A stretch of DNA of 64,000 nt from Pseudomonas sp. SID14000 (GTDB taxonomy: Bacteria > Pseudomonadota > Gammaproteobacteria > Pseudomonadales > Pseudomonadaceae), in assembly GCF_002165135.1 (NCBI RefSeq), contig NZ_NFZQ01000005.1:281650-345649 (forward strand). Reading direction: 5' to 3'. The translations under genes and the position numbers were made by a program. Below, piece by piece: positions 63,894-64,000 of this stretch. How positions within the stretch are numbered: the first letter of the stretch is position 1; each line of letters opens with the position of its first letter. Under the pieces are notes generated by a model, which saw nothing but the letters and a program-made list of their open reading frames with translations, was not told the DNA's origin and searched no databases.

Positions 63894-64000
63894 GCGCGCC
63901 TCGGTTGAGACGAAAAGCTCTTAACCAAACGCTCTTTAACAAATCGAATCAAGCAATTCGTGTGGGTGCTTGTGAGTACGGACTGATAGTCACAAAGATT
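63894..64000 (+). promoter_or_regulatory. rRNA leader with boxA and boxB antitermination sites
   Basis: boxA GCTCTTTAACA (63931-63941) and a boxB-like hairpin CGAAT-CAAGCA-ATTCG (63945-63960). The 16S gene itself begins past the window end. Confidence 0.85.

Overview
The window is chromosomal DNA of a Pseudomonas, most likely of the P. putida group. The evidence is high GC with strong third-position GC bias, many 'GGGAGCGGGTTTACCCGCGAAG'-type REP palindromes between genes, and characteristic neighbourhoods (cox/SURF1/ctaAB, zur-znuCBA, polA-engB-cc4-dsbA, algB-kinB, gcdR-gcdHG, three-gene pnt). I saw no phage, insertion sequence, CRISPR array or tRNA. It is a housekeeping region with a few lineage-specific loci.

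Layout. 1-8325: aa3/caa3 cytochrome c oxidase operon with its assembly factors (subunits II, I, Cox11, III, SURF1, a SCO-like protein, CtaA, CtaB, Sco). 8443-10956: methionine ABC importer, minus strand. 11182-13317: large-subunit catalase. 13428-17271: a lipoprotein, then the zinc uptake locus (zur-znuC-znuB divergent from znuA). 17272-18487: intergenic DNA with a long inverted repeat, a DUF3077-like gene and a strongly structured leader upstream of it. 18488-26520: thrB, polA, an ErsA-like small RNA, engB, cytochromes c5 and c4, dsbA, a nuclease-fold protein. 26548-34197: diguanylate cyclase, AmpDh-type amidase, EAL phosphodiesterase and the KinB/AlgB two-component system. 34410-36372: a small envelope cluster (BON protein, small membrane proteins, Ivy-type lysozyme inhibitor) with two sigma-54-type promoter sequences. 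37117-39913: GltP and an SpmA/SpmB-like membrane protein. 40057-43534: an MCE/Mla-like lipid ABC transporter. 43648-51016: DUF5924 protein, M16 peptidase, Na/Pi-PhoU protein, TerC, CitMHS citrate transporter, GFA protein. 51143-54670: DUF4105 protein, three DUF2388 paralogues and a DUF1127 protein. 55044-59610: CoA-transferase and proton-translocating transhydrogenase. 60046-63523: glutarate catabolism (gcdR, gcdH, gcdG). 63600-64000: three tandem promoters and the leader of an rRNA operon whose 16S gene lies beyond the window.

The most interesting signals are regulatory or lie in unnamed genes. They are: the branched RNA upstream of the DUF3077-like gene (18032-18133); two sigma-54-type promoters beside algB, which suggest that the adjacent envelope genes are direct AlgB targets; paired TTCGG-N4-CCGAA boxes upstream of gltP; the DUF2388 triplet coupled to a protein carrying both a zincin-like and a papain-like motif; and a dense ACTGT/ACAGT cluster around the DUF1127 gene. 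All coordinates and motifs were read by eye from the sequence; family names come from recognition, not from a search.
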